Shown: positions 8,917 through 18,665 of the stretch, piece after piece
Layout: every line of letters begins with the position of its first letter
How positions within the stretch are numbered: position 1 is the first letter of the stretch
Source of the DNA: Aeromonas sp. FDAARGOS 1405
Lineage (GTDB): Bacteria; Pseudomonadota; Gammaproteobacteria; Enterobacterales; Aeromonadaceae
Reading direction: 5' to 3'
Assembly: GCF_019048265.1 (NCBI RefSeq)
Contig: NZ_CP077311.1
Coordinates: 124,001 to 188,000, forward strand
DNA length: 64,000 nt
The notes under the pieces: model-generated
Databases searched by the model: none
What the model was told of the DNA's origin: nothing
What the model saw: the letters and a program-made list of their open reading frames with translations, nothing else
Translations under genes and position numbers: made by a program

Positions 8917-9915
8917 ATGAAACTCAAAATGGCTCCTACCCTGATTGCACTGGCGCTGGCCGCCGCAGGCACCACAGCTCAGGCTGCCGATGACTGGTAC
9001 ACCGGTGTTGGTGCAGGTTGGGCTTATGCCCACGGTCTGGATGATTTTGGCAAAGACACTGACAAAGATGCCACTGCGCTGAGCCTGTTCGGCGGTTACA
9101 ACTTCAACGACTACTACGCAGCTGAACTGGGCTACCTCTACGCCGGCAAAGCGGGCGTTGACGGTGCCGATTTCAAAACCCAGGGTGCCACCCTCTCCGG
9201 TATCGCCCGCCTGCCGCTGGGCGATATCTTCTCGGTGTTTGCTGAAGGTGGTGCCTACTTCAATCACGTCAACGGCAATGGCAACAGCGACAACGGCACT
9301 GCGCCGCTGGCGGGCCTGGGTCTGACTGCCAAGCTCTCCGACCTTATCGATGTGCAGGCTCGCTACCGCTATCTGTGGAATCTGGGTGACGAGCAGAAAA
9401 CCTGGGAGAGCGACATGAGCGTCGCGACCCTGGAGCTGGTGATGCACCCGAACCGCACCTCTTATGTTGCCCCGGTTGCCGCCCCTGCGCCTGAGCCGGT
9501 TCCCGAGCCGGTACTGGTCGACAAGAACTTCGCCCTGAGCTCTGACGTGCTGTTTGCCTTTGGCAAATCCACCCTCAAGCCAGAAGGTGTCGCAGCGCTC
9601 AACACCCTGTATCAGCAGATCGTTGATGTTCAGCCGAAAGATGGCAGCGCCGTGGTCGTCGGTTACACCGACCGTATCGGCTCTGACGCCTACAACCTGA
9701 AACTCTCCGAAGCGCGTGCCCGTACCGTAGCCGACTTCCTGGTTGGCAAAGGTCTGCCGGCTGGCAAAGTTGCTATCGAAGGTCGCGGTGAAGCCAATCC
9801 GGTCACCGGCACCCAGTGCAACAGCGTCAAGGGCAAGGCTCAGCTGATCTCCTGCCTGGCGCCGGATCGCCGTGTAGAAGTACGCGTCACCGGCGTACAG
9901 GAAGTCAAACAGTAA
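8917..9915 (+). CDS. OmpA family outer-membrane protein, paralogue 2 of 3
   Basis: A second OmpA of 332 aa with the same architecture: signal peptide 1-23 (TTAQA), barrel about 24-180, hinge with PEPVPEPV, and a peptidoglycan-binding C-terminal domain nearly identical to copy 1 (SDVLFAFGKSTLKPEG, LSEARARTVADFLVGKG, DRRVEVRVTG). The barrel loops differ from copy 1 (AHGLDDFGKDTDKD replaces the first loop). Tandem ompA genes are known in Aeromonas. The copies are most alike in the C-terminal half, as expected for duplication followed by loop divergence. Confidence 0.95.
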   Translation: MKLKMAPTLIALALAAAGTTAQAADDWYTGVGAGWAYAHGLDDFGKDTDKDATALSLFGGYNFNDYYAAELGYLYAGKAGVDGADFKTQGATLSGIARLPLGDIFSVFAEGGAYFNHVNGNGNSDNGTAPLAGLGLTAKLSDLIDVQARYRYLWNLGDEQKTWESDMSVATLELVMHPNRTSYVAPVAAPAPEPVPEPVLVDKNFALSSDVLFAFGKSTLKPEGVAALNTLYQQIVDVQPKDGSAVVVGYTDRIGSDAYNLKLSEARARTVADFLVGKGLPAGKVAIEGRGEANPVTGTQCNSVKGKAQLISCLAPDRRVEVRVTGVQEVKQ

Positions 9916-9935
9916 TCCTGCAGTCCGACATAACG

Positions 9936-9960
9936 AGGAGGCCACCTGGCCTCCTTTTTC
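9936..9960 (+). terminator. Intrinsic terminator after ompA paralogue 2
   Basis: AGGAGGCC-ACCT-GGCCTCCT stem followed by a T run. Confidence 0.88.
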
Positions 9961-10143
9961 TTGACGCTCATTTCGCCTACCTTTTAGCTCTCCTTTGCCC
10001 CCTTCCTCTTCCTGCCTCGCGCCATTGTTCACGGCGTGCCCCCATACCTCTTTGGTGGTTAAAAACAGCCCGTCACCTATACATAAGTGTGGGGTTTGAC
10101 CAGCAGGCAACCCCACTACACCAAACATCGACGAGGATACGCG

Positions 10144-11181
10144 ATGAACATAAGAGTAAAACCTGTGTGGATTGCACTGGCATTGGCGAGCACAGGCGCA
10201 CAAGCAGAGCCGGTTCACGACTGGTATGCCGGGGTAGGCGGTGGCTGGGCTATTGCCCACAATCTGAATGATTTCAGCCAGGATGTCAGCAAGGATGCGA
10301 CTGCGCTCTCCCTGTTTGGCGGCTACAACTTCACGGAGAACCTGGGCGCCGAAATTGGTTACCTCTCCACAGGTGACTGGGATATCAGCGGCCATGACTT
10401 CAACAGCAAGGGAGCTACCCTGTCTGTGATTGGTCGTTTGCCGCTCAGCGAGATGTTCTCGGTGTTTGCCGAGGGTGGTGGCTATATCTATCACGTTGAA
10501 TCGATCAATGGCGGGGACGACAACCTGGCACCGCTGGCAGGCCTGGGAGTGACGGCCCGGCTCCATGACTGGGTCGATCTCCAGGCCAGGTATCGTTATC
10601 TGGTAAGGGTCGGCGATGATCCTGACAATGACAAGGCAAACAGCGGCACCCAGCGCTGGGTCAGCGACATCAGCACAGCAACCCTGGAAGTAGTGATCCA
10701 TCCCAATCGCAGCCAGCCGACAGAGCCGGCTCCCACGCCCGCACCGGTCGTGGTCCCCCCGCCACCGGCCGAACCGGAGATGGTAGATCAGACCTTCAAC
10801 CTCAGTTCCGATGTGTTGTTCGCCTTTGGCAAAGCGGACCTCAAACCGGAGGGGATGAGCGCGCTGGACGCTCTCTACCAGCAGATCGTCGATGTACAAC
10901 CCAAGGATGGCAGTGCCGTCGTGATGGGATATACCGACCGTATCGGCTCGGATGCCAGCAATCAGAGGTTGTCAGAAGCTCGGGCCCAAACCGTTGCCGA
11001 CTTTCTGATCAACAAAGGGCTGCCTGCCGACAAGGTAAGCATTCAGGGCAATGGCGAGAGCAATCCGGTCACCGGCAACCAGTGTGACGACATCAAAGCC
11101 AGAACCGCCCTCATAGACTGCCTTGGGCCGGATCGCCGGGTCGAGGTGCGCGTCACCGGCGTACAGGGCGCCAGCGAGTAG
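10144..11181 (+). CDS. OmpA family outer-membrane protein, paralogue 3 of 3
   Basis: A third OmpA of 345 aa: signal peptide of about 21 residues (STGAQA), barrel with the same loop style as copy 2 (AHNLNDFSQDVSKD), a longer proline-rich hinge (PAPVVVPPPPAEPE) and OmpA C-terminal domain (SDVLFAFGKADLKPEG, LSEARAQTVADFLINKG, DRRVEVRVTG). The frame is open from 10087, but the ATG at 10144 has GACGAGGATACGCG just upstream and begins the signal peptide. Its codon use is more ordinary than copies 1 and 2, suggesting lower expression. Confidence 0.94.
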   Translation: MNIRVKPVWIALALASTGAQAEPVHDWYAGVGGGWAIAHNLNDFSQDVSKDATALSLFGGYNFTENLGAEIGYLSTGDWDISGHDFNSKGATLSVIGRLPLSEMFSVFAEGGGYIYHVESINGGDDNLAPLAGLGVTARLHDWVDLQARYRYLVRVGDDPDNDKANSGTQRWVSDISTATLEVVIHPNRSQPTEPAPTPAPVVVPPPPAEPEMVDQTFNLSSDVLFAFGKADLKPEGMSALDALYQQIVDVQPKDGSAVVMGYTDRIGSDASNQRLSEARAQTVADFLINKGLPADKVSIQGNGESNPVTGNQCDDIKARTALIDCLGPDRRVEVRVTGVQGASE

Positions 11182-11216
11182 TTGATCTTGAGGCGATAAC
11201 CATGTCAGACGTGCAG

Positions 11217-11244
11217 TAAAAAGGGATGCTTTCGCATCCCTTTT
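11217..11244. terminator. Bidirectional terminator between ompA paralogue 3 and maeA
   Basis: AAAAGGGATGC-TTTC-GCATCCCTTTT, symmetric A and T runs, between convergent genes. Confidence 0.9.
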
Positions 11245-11273
11245 GCTTTGCCGTGGCATTCCCTTCTCCCCAA

Positions 11274-12968
11274 TCAGAAGGAGGTGCGGCGGTAGCGGCG
11301 ATACTCCGGATGCCAGAAGTTGGCTTCGATGGCCTGATCGATCACCTCGTCCGGGGTCTGCACCGCCTTGCCCTGCAGCATGGCGGTCTTGGCCACCATC
11401 TTGGCGATGTAGCGGGAGACCTGATGGATATCCGCCAGGTCCGGCAGCAGGGAGCCCTCCTCCCCTTTCACCAGCGGCGAGCACTCCGCCAGCGCGCGGC
11501 TGGCCGACATCAACATGGCGTCAGTCACCCGGGTGGCGCCGGAGGCGATGACGCCAAGGCCGATCCCCGGGAAGATGAAGGAGTTGTTACACTGGGCGAT
11601 GACGTAGCGCTTGCCCTTGTACTCCACCGGTGCAAACGGACTGCCGGTGGCCACCAGCGCCTGACCGTCGGTCCAGCGGATGAGGTCTGCCGGCGTCGCC
11701 TCGACCCGGGAGGTGGGGTTGGAAAGCGGGAAGATGATGGGACGGGCACAGTGCTTGTGCATGGTCTTGACCACCTCTTCGGTAAACAGCCCCGGCTGGC
11801 CGGAGACCCCGATCAGGATGTCCGGGCGACCATGCTCCATCACCTCCAGCAGGGAGATATTGTCCCCCACCGGCCAGTCTTTGATCCGCTCCACCGGTTG
11901 GGAGAGACGGCGCTGGAAGTCGAGCTGGTTGGGGATCTTGTCGGTGATAAGACCAAAGCGGTCCACCATAAAGACACGGCTGCGGGCCTGGGCATCGGTC
12001 AGCCCCTCGGCCTTCATCTGTGCCACGATCTGCTCGGCGATACCGCAACCGGCGCTGCCCGCACCGAGGAAGGCAACCCGCTTCTCGGAGAGCTTGGCAC
12101 CGGAGGCTTTGCAGGCGGCGATCAGGCTGCCCAGGGTCACGGCAGCCGTACCCTGAATGTCGTCGTTGAAGCAGCAGAGCTCGTTCTTGTAGCGGTTGAG
12201 CAGTGGCATGGCGTTGTTCTGGGCGAAATCCTCAAACTGCAGCAGGATATCGGGCCAGCGGCGCTTGACCGCCTGAATGAAGGCATCGACAAACTCGGCG
12301 TACTCATCTCCCGAGATACGCGGATTGCGCCACCCCATATAGAAGGGGTCATTGAGCAGTTGCTGGTTGTTGGTGCCGACATCCAGCACCACCGGCAGGC
12401 AGTAGGCGGGCGAGATACCGCCACAGGCGGTGTAGAGGGAGAGCTTGCCGATGGGAATGCCCATGCCGCCGATACCCTGGTCACCCAGACCCAGGATCCG
12501 CTCGCCATCGGTCACCACGATCACCTTGACGTTCTGCTTGGTGGCGTTTTGCAGCATGTCATCGATCCTGTCCTTGTCCGGATAGGAGATAAACAGGCCA
12601 CGGGCGCGGCGATAGATGTTGGAAAACTCTTCGCACGCCTTGCCCACCGTCGGGGTGTAGATGATGGGCAGCATCTCGGTCAGGTGGTTGTGCAGCAGAC
12701 GGTAGAAGAGCGTCTCGTTGGTATCCTGGATGTTGCGCAGATAGATGTGCTTGTCCATGTCGTTGCCAAACGCCATGAACTGGCGATAGGCGCGCTCGGC
12801 CTGCTCTTCGATGGTCTCGATATTCTGGGGCAACAGACCTTCGAGGTTGAAGTTGCTGCGCTCTTCGCTGGTGAAGGCGCTGCCCTTGTTGAGCAAAGGG
12901 GTCTCCAGCAGGGCGGGACCGGCGTAGGGAATGTAGAGAGGACGTTTCTGGTTATTATCTTCAAACAT
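11274..12968 (-). CDS. maeA: NAD-dependent malic enzyme (malate to pyruvate + CO2)
   Basis: Oxidative decarboxylation of malate to pyruvate in the cytoplasm, making NADH. The 564 aa length matches E. coli MaeA (SfcA). Visible motifs are the substrate tyrosine region ([10 protein letters not shown], about 105), [20 protein letters not shown], the metal-binding [10 protein letters not shown] (about 260), the Rossmann glycine motif [13 protein letters not shown] (about 300) and [15 protein letters not shown] second, shorter malic enzyme is at 42659-44209. The gene appears monocistronic, flanked by a shared terminator downstream. Confidence 0.96.
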   Translation of the reverse strand: MFEDNNQKRPLYIPYAGPALLETPLLNKGSAFTSEERSNFNLEGLLPQNIETIEEQAERAYRQFMAFGNDMDKHIYLRNIQDTNETLFYRLLHNHLTEMLPIIYTPTVGKACEEFSNIYRRARGLFISYPDKDRIDDMLQNATKQNVKVIVVTDGERILGLGDQGIGGMGIPIGKLSLYTACGGISPAYCLPVVLDVGTNNQQLLNDPFYMGWRNPRISGDEYAEFVDAFIQAVKRRWPDILLQFEDFAQNNAMPLLNRYKNELCCFNDDIQGTAAVTLGSLIAACKASGAKLSEKRVAFLGAGSAGCGIAEQIVAQMKAEGLTDAQARSRVFMVDRFGLITDKIPNQLDFQRRLSQPVERIKDWPVGDNISLLEVMEHGRPDILIGVSGQPGLFTEEVVKTMHKHCARPIIFPLSNPTSRVEATPADLIRWTDGQALVATGSPFAPVEYKGKRYVIAQCNNSFIFPGIGLGVIASGATRVTDAMLMSASRALAECSPLVKGEEGSLLPDLADIHQVSRYIAKMVAKTAMLQGKAVQTPDEVIDQAIEANFWHPEYRRYRRTSF

Positions 12969-13037
12969 GGATCTTGGTACCTAAACGGTTAGCTAGACGC
13001 AGGGACCCGCCGATCCTAGGGGCTTGTCTCATTAATT

Positions 13038-13895
13038 TCAAAGAGTTTGCACATCCGCTGCAAAAGGTTTGCGACCCAGTCGACGAAAGGCGCCGGGGGT
13101 CTGACCAGTCAGACGACGAAATCGGTTGGCAAAGTTGGCCCCATCGCTGTAACCGACCCGGGCCGCCAGCTCGCCAAGTGGCCAGTTGGTATAGAGCAGC
13201 AGCTGGCGCGCCTTGTTCATTCTGAGCTCGGTCACCCTCGCCATCGGCCCCATACCGAACGCTTGCTGGCAGAGGCGATGCAGATGGGGCACCGAGCAGG
13301 CCATTTGCCGGGCCAGCAGGGCGACACTCCAGGGTTCGTCCAGGCGCGCCTCCACCCGGCGAAACAGTGCCTGCAACCTGAGTTCAGGGGTACCGCGCAC
13401 CTCCCCTTGCAGGGTGCGCTCCAGCAGCGCCAGCAACAGGCTGAGCAGTTGAGGTTGCAGCGAAGAGCGAACCCCCTCCCCCTGCATCAGGCTGAGCAGA
13501 TGATAGAGCTGATCGCCGCCATCCCCTTGCCAGATACGGTGACCCAGGCGATGCAGGTGCTGCCAGCGCGGCACGTCATCGAGCAAAATCCAGCTGATCT
13601 GCCAGTTTTCGCCAATCAGCTTGAGACCGCCGGGTACGGCGGCGGGCAGGAAAATCAGCGACCCGGACGGAATGGCTTGCTCCCCCTCGTCGGTGAGCAG
13701 CGCCCCCCCCTCATCGTGACTCACCATCAGGATGTGAAACTCGGGGCGATTGCGGCGGATCAGGTAGTGATCCCGCACCCGGGAGAGGCCGGTCAGGAAG
13801 ATCCCTGCCTCGCCGAGCAGCGGCAGCCCTTCACGTCCCAACATCTGCTCTTCACAGGCTGGCGCTATCTCCAGACACTCTCTGGCAAATGGCAT
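13038..13895 (-). CDS. AraC-family transcriptional regulator
   Basis: A 285 aa regulator with an N-terminal cupin-like sensing half (about 20-130) and two C-terminal AraC helix-turn-helix units (about 185-280; WSVALLARQMACSVPHLHRLCQQ then LGELAARVGYSDGANFANRF). The arm region (EFHILMVSHDEGGALL) resembles RhaS/XylR-type sensors. It is divergent from the MATE exporter, with 120 bp between the starts, so that exporter is a plausible target. The ligand is unknown. Confidence 0.88.
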   Translation of the reverse strand: MPFARECLEIAPACEEQMLGREGLPLLGEAGIFLTGLSRVRDHYLIRRNRPEFHILMVSHDEGGALLTDEGEQAIPSGSLIFLPAAVPGGLKLIGENWQISWILLDDVPRWQHLHRLGHRIWQGDGGDQLYHLLSLMQGEGVRSSLQPQLLSLLLALLERTLQGEVRGTPELRLQALFRRVEARLDEPWSVALLARQMACSVPHLHRLCQQAFGMGPMARVTELRMNKARQLLLYTNWPLGELAARVGYSDGANFANRFRRLTGQTPGAFRRLGRKPFAADVQTL

Positions 13896-14015
13896 AACAC
13901 CTCAAAAGGATAGTTTTACACAAGAAAATCGAGATCTACTCACAGTGGTAACTGCTCTACACCCCCTTATCATAACCATGACAACCCTTGCTTTTCTCAT
14001 ACCCGGTTAACAACT

Positions 14016-15395
14016 ATGAATTATTGGCAAGCGATTTTAAAACAAACCACCGATCGCGAGTTCATGACCCGATTGTGGCGACTGGCCCTGCCCGTCTCGC
14101 TGCAATCCATGATGTTCTCCCTGCTCGGCCTCATCGATATCATGATGGTGAGCCAGCTTGGTACCACAGCTGTGGCGGCGGTCGGCTTGGGTAACCGGGT
14201 CTTCTTCTTCAATCTGCTGGTGATAGCGGGCCTCGCGGGCGGGGTCTCGGTATTGGCAGCACAATACTTCGGGCGCGGGGAGATGGCCGGGGTACGCCGC
14301 TCCCTGGCGCTGGCCATAGTGGGCGCCTTGCTGGTCACCCTGCCCTTTGCCTTCATCTATGTGTTATCACCGGGCAGCGTGCTCGGCTTTGCCAGTCAGG
14401 ATCCGGCGCTGCGGGCACTGGCGGATCAATTCTTGATGATCACCGGCGCCACCATCCTCTGTACCGCCATCGTGGTGCCGCTGGAATCAGCCCTGCGCTC
14501 GGTGGGCAATGCCGCCGCGCCGACCCGGATCGGCATTATCGCCATCATCGCCAACGTCATCCTCAACTACGCCCTCATCTTCGGTCACTTCGGCTTCGAG
14601 GCAATGGGGGTGGCCGGTTCGGCCTGGGGCACCACCATTTCCCGGCTGCTGCAGACAGCCCTGCTGCTGCTCTACGTAAAGCGTTATGAAGCGCGCCTGA
14701 TCCCGCGCGCACCAGACTGGCTGGCCGCCTTCAAGCGCAAGGAGGTGGTGCGCTTTACCCTGATCGCCCTACCGCTGCTGTTCCACGACGGCCTCTGGGC
14801 CTTCGGCATGCTGATTTACGGCTTTCTCTATGCCCATCTTGGCACCGATTCGCTGGCCATCATGACCACACTCGGCACCCTGGAGAGCATCCTTATCTCC
14901 CTCTTCTTCGGACTGGCGGTGGCCTGCTCAACTCTGCTCGGTCACCGGCTTGGCGCCGAAGAGTACGAGGTCGCCTGGCAGCACTCCCAGCTCTTCCTGC
15001 TGCTCGCCCCCATCGGCGCCCTGCTGGTGGGGATCTCCGTCTGGCTGCTGCAGACCAACCTGCTGCAGTGGGTCGGCAACCTGCCTCCCGAGCTGATGGC
15101 CGAGGCGGGTCAGGTGCTCGGCATCATGTGCTTTGGCATGCTGCTCAAGGTGTTCAACATGGTGGGGATCATCGGGGTGCTGCGCTCGGGCGGCGACGTT
15201 AACTACACCATCTTCATCGACATTGTCGGCATGTGGTGTATCGGCTTGCCGCTGGCGTGGGTGGCGGTCTCTCTGCTCGGCTGGCCCCTCTCCTGGGTAG
15301 TAGCGGTGGTGCTGCTGGAGGAGATCAGCAAGATGGTGCTGGTGCAGCGTCGCATTCGCCAGCGCCGCTGGCTGAAGAATCTGGTGATGGGCTAA
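14016..15395 (+). CDS. MATE-family multidrug/cation exporter
   Basis: Twelve-helix inner-membrane exporter that uses a sodium or proton gradient. The 459 aa protein shows two homologous halves: LPVSLQSMMFSLLGLIDIMMV near the start and the repeat LPLLFHDGLWAFGMLIYGFL at about 250. GLGNRVFFF and GGVSVLAAQYFGRGE are typical of the family (DinF/NorM side not resolved). The ribosome-binding site is weak. It is divergent from an AraC regulator. Confidence 0.92.
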   Translation: MNYWQAILKQTTDREFMTRLWRLALPVSLQSMMFSLLGLIDIMMVSQLGTTAVAAVGLGNRVFFFNLLVIAGLAGGVSVLAAQYFGRGEMAGVRRSLALAIVGALLVTLPFAFIYVLSPGSVLGFASQDPALRALADQFLMITGATILCTAIVVPLESALRSVGNAAAPTRIGIIAIIANVILNYALIFGHFGFEAMGVAGSAWGTTISRLLQTALLLLYVKRYEARLIPRAPDWLAAFKRKEVVRFTLIALPLLFHDGLWAFGMLIYGFLYAHLGTDSLAIMTTLGTLESILISLFFGLAVACSTLLGHRLGAEEYEVAWQHSQLFLLLAPIGALLVGISVWLLQTNLLQWVGNLPPELMAEAGQVLGIMCFGMLLKVFNMVGIIGVLRSGGDVNYTIFIDIVGMWCIGLPLAWVAVSLLGWPLSWVVAVVLLEEISKMVLVQRRIRQRRWLKNLVMG

Positions 15396-15518
15396 TACGC
15401 GACAAAGCGGGGTCATATCAATGACAGAAAATCCCCGTTTGCAGTATGCTAGCCTCCTCTTCAATCAGAGGCAGGGATCCACGATTTCCCTGTCCAGTAG
15501 TCGTTTAAGGAGACGAGC

Positions 15519-15767
15519 ATGCAACCACAGAAAGAGCTGATCACCGAGACGGCCCTGCTTGAGATGGCCAACAAGATCATCAAAGAGCATGAAGACTTCA
15601 TCCACGGTATGCGCGCCGATTCGGTGGAGCAGAAGGGGGATATTCTGGTGTTCAAGGGGGAGTATTTCCTGGCCGAAGACGGCACCCCGACCGGCAAGAC
15701 CATGGCAGTCTTCAACATGTTCAAGCTGCTGGCCCAGCAGCTCTCCGGCAAGTACAAGCTGGCCTGA
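15519..15767 (+). CDS. yciN: DUF2498 family protein YciN
   Basis: An 82 aa cytoplasmic protein with the family signature: EMANKIIKEHEDFIHGM, GDILVFKGEYFLAEDG, TAVFNMFKxLA-like segment (TMAVFNMFKLLAQQLS). It matches E. coli YciN in length and order. Function is not known. AAGGAGACGAGC precedes the ATG. A hairpin terminator follows. Confidence 0.9.
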   Translation: MQPQKELITETALLEMANKIIKEHEDFIHGMRADSVEQKGDILVFKGEYFLAEDGTPTGKTMAVFNMFKLLAQQLSGKYKLA

Positions 15768-15791
15768 TCTCGCCAGCTCATTGCCAACAGG

Positions 15792-15818
15792 ATGCCGCCC
15801 TCAGGCGGCATCTGTTTT
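15792..15818 (+). terminator. Intrinsic terminator after yciN
   Basis: ATGCCGCC-CTCA-GGCGGCAT then CTGTTTTT. It overlaps the 3' end of the convergent diguanylate cyclase gene. Confidence 0.85.
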
Positions 15819-16922
15819 TGCGCGGTTCTGCCCCTCGACCACCACGCAGTTGCGTCCCGCCATCTTGGCCTGATAGAGGCACTCGTCGGCACGGTTGATC
15901 AGAATATCGATGGTGTCATTGGAACGAGCCATGGCAATCCCGATACTCACCGTCACCTCCAGCAATTCGTCCGAGGTGGGGCTCTTCACCAGCCGCGCCT
16001 CGACGGCAATGCGCAGCCGCTCGGCCATTTTGCTCGCCAGCGCCGGATCGGCGCAGTTGTGCATCAGGATGGCAAACTCTTCGCCGCCATAACGCCCCAG
16101 CACCATGTCAGGCTCCAGCTGCTCCCCCAGGGTGGTCGCCACCTCCTTGAGCACCGCATCCCCCGCCAGATGGCCGTAGATATCGTTGATCCGCTTGAAG
16201 CGATCGAGATCCAGCAGCATCACCGCAAAGGGCTTCTTCTTGAGTTGCAGCCGGATTCGGGCCTGCTCCAGCTGCTTCATCAGCAGGCGGCGGTTCATCA
16301 TGCCGGTCAGCTCATCAGTGGTCGATTCCCGATATAGCCGCAGCAGCATGTTGAGTTGGCCGCACTGCACCCAGCAACTGGCCATGGTAAACATGCCGAG
16401 CACCCACACCTGATTCAGGGTGGCCTGACTCCAGATGCTCTGGCCCACCAGCAGCCAGTGACCCAGCAGCATGGTCACCAGCACCACGCCTGCCAGTTGC
16501 AAGCCGAGGGAGAGTGGGATGGGGAAGATGGCAAACAGGGTGATCAACAAATAGGGAAAAGCCGCATAGCCCGCCTGCAACTCCTGTCCGGCGCCAAAGC
16601 TGTTCAGGCAGAAGAGGGAGAAGAGCATCATCACGGCCATCAGATAGCCAAGGGCCAGCTTCATCCGTTCCCGCTTGAAGTGGATGAGGTACGAGAGCGG
16701 AATAAGTGGCGAGAGCGCCAGGGTGCAGAAGATCCTGGCCTGAAACAGCTGCTCGAAATGAACGGCGGGCAAGGTCAACCAATCCACCACTGCCCAGGCG
16801 GGCAATCCGAGCATCAGCAAGCAGGTCAGCAGGCGCAACCGCACCGTCATAAACCCCATGCGAGTACGAGTAAAATCTTCGGAGTGAACCCTCGCACTCC
16901 AGAACTCTGACAACTTGAGCAT
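15801..16922 (-). CDS. Membrane diguanylate cyclase (five to six helices + GGDEF)
   Basis: Predicted to synthesise cyclic di-GMP. From the ATG at 16922 it is 373 aa: a membrane domain with about six hydrophobic segments (about 25-200) and a GGDEF domain (about 210-365) with intact RYGGEEFAIL and DLDRFKRIND. The residues at the inhibitory site are EPDM, not RxxD. The frame is open to 17018, but GGAG lies 7 nt before the ATG at 16922, giving the best start; 16955 is an alternative. It is unlike the Cache-containing cyclase at 2071, so the two sense different things. Confidence 0.88.
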   Translation of the reverse strand: MLKLSEFWSARVHSEDFTRTRMGFMTVRLRLLTCLLMLGLPAWAVVDWLTLPAVHFEQLFQARIFCTLALSPLIPLSYLIHFKRERMKLALGYLMAVMMLFSLFCLNSFGAGQELQAGYAAFPYLLITLFAIFPIPLSLGLQLAGVVLVTMLLGHWLLVGQSIWSQATLNQVWVLGMFTMASCWVQCGQLNMLLRLYRESTTDELTGMMNRRLLMKQLEQARIRLQLKKKPFAVMLLDLDRFKRINDIYGHLAGDAVLKEVATTLGEQLEPDMVLGRYGGEEFAILMHNCADPALASKMAERLRIAVEARLVKSPTSDELLEVTVSIGIAMARSNDTIDILINRADECLYQAKMAGRNCVVVEGQNRAKTDAA

Positions 16923-17044
16923 CCAGAGTCTCCACGATGAATACTGAGGGCTCATTCTACACCTACAAAGTGGTAAAATTGTCATTAGCGGGGAGAATAA
17001 AAAGGAGAGGTCGGTCACACAAACCGACAGATGATAATCGCAGC

Positions 17045-17060
17045 GCGCAAACGTTTCAAC
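17045..17060. promoter_or_regulatory. PurR-box-like site upstream of xanP
   Basis: GCGCAAACGTTTCAAC contains the PurR core CGCAAACGTTT intact and matches about 12 of 16 consensus positions. It lies about 110 bp before the xanthine permease start, a fitting place for purine repression. Regulation is inferred from sequence. Confidence 0.5.
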
Positions 17061-17168
17061 CCATCAAAAAATAAACCTTTTTTTGCATAATTAGCGCTGG
17101 TCAGCCTCATTTCAATCACTACAATAGCGCCCAATTTTCTCCCCCTCCCCACACAATTTGAGGTACTT

Positions 17169-18566
17169 ATGGAACAGGCTGCTGTCACACGCGCCAATCG
17201 AGAGGCACATCCACCCAGGCGAGCCCATAGCGAACTGGTCTATGGCATAGAGGATGTCCCGCCTCTGCCCCAGACGCTGTTCGCCGCCCTGCAGCATATG
17301 CTCGCCATGTTTGTCGCCATCATTACCCCGCCCCTGATTATCGCCAATGCCCTCGGCCTCCCTGCCGCCGACACCCGTTATATCGTCTCCATGTCGCTGG
17401 TCATGTCCGGCATCGCCTCCTTCATTCAAACCCGCCGCTTCGGCCCCATCGGTTCCGGCCTGCTCTCGGTGCAAGGTACCAGCTTCAACTTCCTCGGCCC
17501 CATCATCGCTTCCGGTCTCGCCCTCAAACAGGCGGCCATGCCCACCGAGGATCTGTTGGGCACATTGTTCGGCACCATGATGGTTGCCGCACTCACTATC
17601 GTGGTGATGAGCCGCTTCCTCCATCTGGTGAAACGGATCATCACCCCGCTGGTCACCGGCATAGTGGTGCTGCTGATCGGCCTGACCCTGATCAAAGTGG
17701 GCCTGATCAGCATGGGCGGCGGCTATGCAGCCCTCTCTGATGGCAGCTTCGCCAGTCACACCAACCTCTTCCTCTCCCTGCTGGTGCTCGGCCTTATCGT
17801 GTTGCTGCAACGCAGTCGCAACCCCTGGTTGCGCCTCTCCGCCATCATGATCGCCATGCTGGCGGGCTATGCCGTGGCCCTGCTGTTGGGCAAAGTGAGC
17901 GCCCCCACCTTCGACGGCCCGCTGGTGATGGTGCCCATTCCGCTCCACTACGGTCTCGGCTTTGACTGGCAGTTGTTCGTGCCGCTCGCCATCATCTTCG
18001 TGGTGACGGCGCTCGAAGCGATCGGCGACATGACCGCCACCTCGGATATCTCCGGCGAGCCACTGGAAGGGCCTGTCTATATGGAGCGGATCAAAGGCGG
18101 TGTGCTGGCTGATGGTGCCAACTCCATGCTGGCGGCAGTTTTCTCCACCTTCCCCATGTCCACCTTCGCCCAGAATAACGGCGTCATTCAGCTGACCGGC
18201 GTCGCCAGCCGTCACGTCGGGCTCTTTATCGCCGCCATGCTGGCCCTGCTCGGCCTGTTCCCGGCTGTCGCCAGTCTGGTGCAACAGATCCCCGAGCCCG
18301 TGCTGGGGGGCGCCACTATCGTGATGTTCGGCACCATCGCCGCCGCTGGCGTGCGCATCATTGCTCGCGAGGAGCTGGATCGCCGCGCTCTGATGATCCT
18401 GGCGGTGTCGCTGGCCATGGGGCTGGGGGTCGCGCAGGTGCCGGAAGTGCTGCAACACCTGCCGGAGCTGACCAAGAGCGTGCTCTCCTACGGCGTCGCC
18501 ACCGGTGGCATTACCGCCATCGTGCTCAACCTGCTGCTGCCCAAGCGCGAAGCGCGTCACTCCTGA
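17169..18566 (+). CDS. xanP: Xanthine permease (NCS2 / nucleobase:cation symporter-2)
   Basis: Proton-coupled uptake of xanthine across the inner membrane. The 465 aa protein aligns from end to end with E. coli Xan[17 protein letters not shown] at about 23-38, [15 protein letters not shown], the NCS2 signature region [15 protein letters not shown] (about 280-294) and the [16 protein letters not shown] motif (about 335-350). These are substrate-binding segments in the family. It is a single gene with a PurR-like box upstream and a terminator downstream. Uric acid or another purine cannot be excluded as substrate. Confidence 0.92.
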   Translation: MEQAAVTRANREAHPPRRAHSELVYGIEDVPPLPQTLFAALQHMLAMFVAIITPPLIIANALGLPAADTRYIVSMSLVMSGIASFIQTRRFGPIGSGLLSVQGTSFNFLGPIIASGLALKQAAMPTEDLLGTLFGTMMVAALTIVVMSRFLHLVKRIITPLVTGIVVLLIGLTLIKVGLISMGGGYAALSDGSFASHTNLFLSLLVLGLIVLLQRSRNPWLRLSAIMIAMLAGYAVALLLGKVSAPTFDGPLVMVPIPLHYGLGFDWQLFVPLAIIFVVTALEAIGDMTATSDISGEPLEGPVYMERIKGGVLADGANSMLAAVFSTFPMSTFAQNNGVIQLTGVASRHVGLFIAAMLALLGLFPAVASLVQQIPEPVLGGATIVMFGTIAAAGVRIIAREELDRRALMILAVSLAMGLGVAQVPEVLQHLPELTKSVLSYGVATGGITAIVLNLLLPKREARHS

Positions 18567-18588
18567 GACGTCGCCTACCGATAGCAAA

Positions 18589-18611
18589 CAGCCCCGCACT
18601 GCGGGGCTTTA
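18589..18611 (+). terminator. Intrinsic terminator after xanP
   Basis: AGCCCCGC-ACT-GCGGGGCT followed by TTTACC; the T run is short. Confidence 0.75.
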
Positions 18612-18665
18612 CCTTGCCAGTCGCCACGGGTAGTGTGCTGGGCAGCCTTTTTTGAGGATGCCGCC

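Noticed and set aside
8767..10899. Long open frame antisense to the second and third ompA genes
   Set aside because: It is a shadow caused by codon bias of the genes on the other strand; it has no ribosome-binding site or homology and crosses two clear terminator/promoter regions.
17112..18599. Open frame antisense to xanP (His/Gln/Gly-rich)
   Set aside because: Composition and position are typical of an antisense shadow; xanP is certain.
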